From Glandiceps talaboti (Eukaryota > Hemichordata > Enteropneusta > Spengelidae), in assembly GCF_964340395.1 (NCBI RefSeq), contig NC_135556.1:23492723-23556722 (forward strand): a stretch of 64,000 nucleotides of DNA, read 5' to 3'. A program made the translations under genes and the position numbers. Under the pieces are notes generated by a model. The model was not told the origin of the DNA. It ran no database searches and saw only the letters and a list, made by a program, of their open reading frames with translations. Numbering within the stretch: the first letter of the stretch is position 1; each line of letters opens with the position of its first letter. Shown here piece by piece: positions 61,111-64,000 of this stretch.

Positions 61111-62630
61111 TTGGTAATGCTTGTCACGGATAGGAAAACGCAAAAACGTTGACAGGCCAGACTTCACGTCGAACTTTTTGTTAAAAGTTCAACGCAGAAC
61201 GGACATGACATGTTTGCTATCCGAGATAAAATTGCGTGATATAAAATATGAATTGCGTAAGATTGGTTTCAAGTTGTCATTGTATGAATCACTGTATTAT
61301 TATAATCATATTCATCAATCATACCATATTCATTGTGTAAACTTTACGCCATTGGTGGCGCTCTGACAGTGTGGTGTGAATGACTCGACGCATGTCGATG
61401 GCCTTTCCTGTATTTTGTCCTCCGGTTTCACATACTTCGAATACTTTCAAACCGCGTAATGTATGTGATAATAGCGAACAATAAACGGTTCAATCTTTCG
61501 ATCCAAAGAGTGTAATTTATACCCTCAGAGAGAATGACCGAAAACGTTGTTTCGGACATTATGAGTATGATTTCAATGACCAGTGAATTGCCCTAAGGCA
61601 TTGCTATCTATAAGATTGTAAGGTTTTCTTCATTCTCTGTCCTTACAAAAGCAACAATATATATATATATATTACTAGTATAAGGGGAAAAAGACTTACA
61701 TTGTATGCACCTTTTCATGATTATATACTTGTAGTTATATAATGTTTAAACGAATCGCGACTGTGAAGGCTCGGGGCCTATTTGGCTATCAGCCTGGTAC
61801 AGACCATGGAGACTAAACCACAATGTGACTGTGTTAAAATTATGTCTAGAGGTTTCGTCACGAGAGGATCGGGATGGCAGAGGTTTACATGTAATACTGT
61901 AAAAAAAATAATGTAAAAAAGTGTGTTCAGTATTGCAAAACTTCGTTGCATATCAACACAGTTTACCAGACAATATTTATATTTAACATGTTTTTGCAAA
62001 TAAGCAGACTAATGTGGTACAGATGCACATTAGAACATCGTTTATCGTTTCAGGGATTGCACTCAAATACCTTTCGCGCCCGAGAGAAATACTTTTTTAA
62101 CAACTAAATAATTTTGTTACATGTATTAAATGTTAATTAACGAAAAAAAATAATATAATGAAACTCTAATATCATTACAAATGAAAGTTGTTTCATTTTT
62201 ACAAAACAACTTATAAAACAAAGAGGAACAGGGAACTGCAGATGCCAATGTGGTACCAGAGACTTACTAGTATCTGAAATTTCGAATAGTAGAGGCGAAG
62301 TGACGGTCTCTTGAACTTTAGAGCTGTAACACCGTTACTTTATTTATACCAGATTTAAACTGAATGCCTCCCATAAGGGCAAAACCATAATTTTGTAGTC
62401 TTACATGCATTGTTGGAATGACAAATTTTGAGCTATAGGTAATACATGTGACGTACTCCATTAATTGGAAAATTAATCATAATTATATGAAACTACATGA
62501 AATATGCTTACATCGTTAACACATTGGCCAATTATCGAAAAATCATTAATTATGCAAATTAACCAATACGATTATGAGCAGCTCAGCTACATCAACAAGA
62601 TAAAAGACGGAAGAAGCCCATTGACTTTGT
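61111..62630. other. Non-coding flank of the promoter-like block
   Basis: CpG frequency falls off after about 61,580. A CCATTGGTGGCGCTCT segment at 61,349-61,364 holds an inverted CCAAT word. An (AT)n run lies at 61,657-61,672. An 80-codon frame at 61,121-61,366 (+) lacks an ATG near its start. Nothing else is recognised. Confidence 0.4.
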
Positions 62631-62632
62631 AA

Positions 62633-62706
62633 TAGTCACCCCTGTGGGGGGGGGGGGGTTAAATGTAAATAGTCACCCCTGTGGGGGGGGGGGGGTTAAA
62701 TGTACA
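62633..62706 (+). repeat. Tandem duplication of a 37-bp unit holding a 13-G tract
   Basis: TAGTCACCCCTGT, 13 G, TTAAATGTAAA starts at 62,633 and again at 62,670. Both poly-G tracts are exactly 13 long (62,646-62,658 and 62,683-62,695), so the duplication is very recent or the copies are being homogenised. Confidence 0.93.
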
Positions 62707-62827
62707 AGAACTCCGTACTATGCAATCAACAGTAGTAAATAACCATAACCATACGTACGCGTAACTGCACGTTCCCTGTGGTGCAGTTGATAAAAGTACT
62801 CGCTTTCAAAGTCTCGGCCTATATTTA

Positions 62828-63101
62828 TAGTCTCGCTGCCAGACTTGTGACTATAGTCCCTTTGCATTGGTATAGGTATGGTTATAGGTACATTATGTAT
62901 ATATATGCCTCTGAAAGCTAATGCAATTATCAAGAGTTCTACCAGCGTAACCGAACTCTAATTACTATAAAATATTAGATTATGACAGCTACACTTAAAA
63001 TACGAAGTGCGCCCCGAGCGGCGAAGCCGCGAGATGTGAGGGAAAAGCTGAGAGACAATTTTGAGGGACGATAGTCACATACGAGTGTGGCAGCGAGACT
63101 A
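62828..63101. mobile_element. Foldback element with GC-rich internal hairpin
   Basis: Left arm TAGTCTCGCTGCCAGACTTG, TGACTATAGTCCC (62,828-62,860). The reverse complement of 63,065-63,101 reads TAGTCTCGCTGCCACACTCG, TATGTGACTATCGTCCC. The right half carries GCGGCGAAGCCGC (63,018-63,030), a perfect 5-bp stem with GAA loop, inside a CpG-rich stretch GCGCCCCGAGCGGCGAAGCC. A promoter-like GTGGTGCAGTTGATAAAAGT near 62,778 resembles a tRNA A-box but has no matching B-box. Probably a non-autonomous DNA transposon. Confidence 0.75.
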
Positions 63102-63217
63102 CCGACTGACCTCATATATGGATAGAACAAAGTACATGGGTCAAATTTCAGCAAATGACAGAACTTTGTTGGCTTCTCTTCACTGAATTATAAACAATAT
63201 CGTTACATTGTTTGCAG

Positions 63218-63358
63218 CCATAAATAATCAATTAATATTTACCCTGACCATTGTGGGAGGTTTATTTTATCGGTAGCTCAAGATTAGGTATTACAATAAC
63301 CACAGATAATCCCATAGTCCTTTGCATCTGAGCATGCTCAGTCTGGATTGCAAGTTCC
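63218..63358 (+). repeat. Dispersed repeat family B, copy 2
   Basis: CCATAAATAATCAATTAATA, TAGGTATTACAATAACCACA, GATAATCCCATAGTCCTTTG, CATCTGAGCATGCTCAGTCT align in order with 34,486-34,635. The palindromic TGAGCATGCTCA is intact here and shortened in copy 1. Confidence 0.65.
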
Positions 63359-63926
63359 CTGTTGTCTTCACTATCCATAGCTGAACACTGGTAAACCAAA
63401 GCTTTTGATGACGTGTGCGTTTGTGGTATTTGACTAGAAATGGATGTTTACATAGAGCCAAGCTATTGTGTAAAAAGGTACATGTATGTCATATTGGATA
63501 TGGCACCATATGTAAATATAAAGTTTCAAATGTGTATTTCTATGAACATGTGTGTGTATGTGTGTGATACAAGTATAGTAAAATTATCAAATCACTCTAT
63601 GAAACTAGTTGATTATGAAATGGCTTTATTTCCTACAGGATTCTTCTTTAATGGTGTTTTTCCCTATATTTGTGAACTCAGGATGATGAACACAAGCCAA
63701 GAACTAGGTAAAACTTGCATAGATTGCCCTGCCTTGTACCAAATGTTCCACTGGAAACTGGTAAAATACCTGGAGATTTAACATAAAATTTACCTATGTT
63801 CATGCCCTTTAACAAAAACACTGTATATGGAATACGTCACAAGATTTGTAGGTGATGTAATGTATCATTACTTTAGATAATGATGACATTCAGTTTATAT
63901 AGGTAACATAGGTCTTTATCTGTCTA
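63359..63926. other. Non-coding stretch with a 113-codon plus frame
   Basis: ATG at 63,440 in ordinary context opens 113 codons to 63,781. No domain, and the length is within chance expectation. Annotated only as sequence seen. Confidence 0.25.
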
Positions 63927-63961
63927 ATGTAGTGTAGTGTAGTGTAGTGTAGTGTAGTGTA
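63927..63961. repeat. (TGTAG)n microsatellite
   Basis: Seven pentanucleotide units flanked on both sides by a related AGGTAACATAGGT / AGGTAACATGGGT phrase. Confidence 0.92.
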
Positions 63962-64000
63962 AATGTAGGTAACATGGGTATTGCCTATATCTTCTAAGGC

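Noticed and set aside
62778-62815. tRNA gene or tRNA-derived SINE head (GTGGTGCAGTTGATAAAAGT)
   Set aside because: Only an A-box-like word. No B-box, no cloverleaf, no RNA polymerase III terminator at the right distance.
63440-63781. 113-codon plus frame starting with ATG
   Set aside because: No recognisable domain, plain start context, and length expected by chance.

Overview
The window looks like animal nuclear DNA that is mostly non-coding: intron and/or intergenic sequence from a marine invertebrate. It is AT-rich (I estimate roughly 36% G+C by eye) and has no compact gene order. Very long CA, CTGT and TACA microsatellites, long poly-G tracts, abundant TACATGTA words, short foldback transposons and non-LTR retrotransposon relics fit a lophotrochozoan (mollusc- or brachiopod-like) or a non-vertebrate deuterostome such as a hemichordate or lancelet. 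I cannot choose between these from sequence alone.

No complete gene can be read. At this composition, open frames of about 125 codons are expected about once by chance in 64 kb over six frames, so none of the longest frames is evidence of a gene by itself. The longest ones are also translations of microsatellites. The best gene signals are a CpG-enriched, promoter-like block at about 60.3-61.6 kb (CRE-like, YY1-like and ETS-like words) with a strong minus-strand splice donor at 61,021-61,022, and a few short exon-like segments with matching splice sites: 43,715-43,760 (+), 25,249-25,354 (-) and 30,741-30,847 (-). One reading is a minus-strand gene starting near 61.1 kb, with the rest of the window as its long introns. 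This is unproven, and the exon phases do not join directly.

Most of the recognisable content is repetitive. (1) Short inverted-repeat (foldback/MITE-like) elements lie at 2.75, 5.77, 29.0, 30.3, 36.4, 46.3, 57.1 and 62.8 kb. The 5.77 kb copy has perfect 13-bp terminal repeats and a 9-bp target duplication; the 57.1 kb copy starts with hAT-like CAGGGGTG ends. (2) Retrotransposon debris includes a frameshifted reverse-transcriptase C-terminal relic at 53.7 kb (-) and a probable LINE 3' tail at 40.5 kb. (3) Dispersed unclassified families are present: a 300-bp family in inverted orientation at 39.4 and 42.6 kb, a 90-bp family at 14.2, 19.3 and 40.7 kb, and a 150-bp family at 34.5 and 63.2 kb. 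(4) More than a dozen unrelated, decayed tandem arrays have periods of 15 to about 160 bp. (5) Microsatellites include a 0.7-kb CTGT array with an embedded higher-order unit (6.9-7.6 kb), a compound cluster at 45.3-45.8 kb and a compound array with a palindromic GTAC core at 55.0-55.4 kb.

Region by region: 0-5 kb, possible edge ORF, decayed tandem repeats and a foldback. 5-13 kb, MITE, CTGT arrays and four minisatellites. 13-24 kb, mostly unremarkable AT-rich sequence with a few decayed arrays. 24-33 kb, densest in minisatellites and foldbacks. 33-43 kb, dispersed families, foldback and LINE tail. 43-50 kb, microexon candidate and microsatellite cluster. 50-60 kb, LINE relic, compound microsatellite and hAT-like MITE. 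60-64 kb, promoter-like block, duplicated poly-G unit and GC-hairpin foldback.
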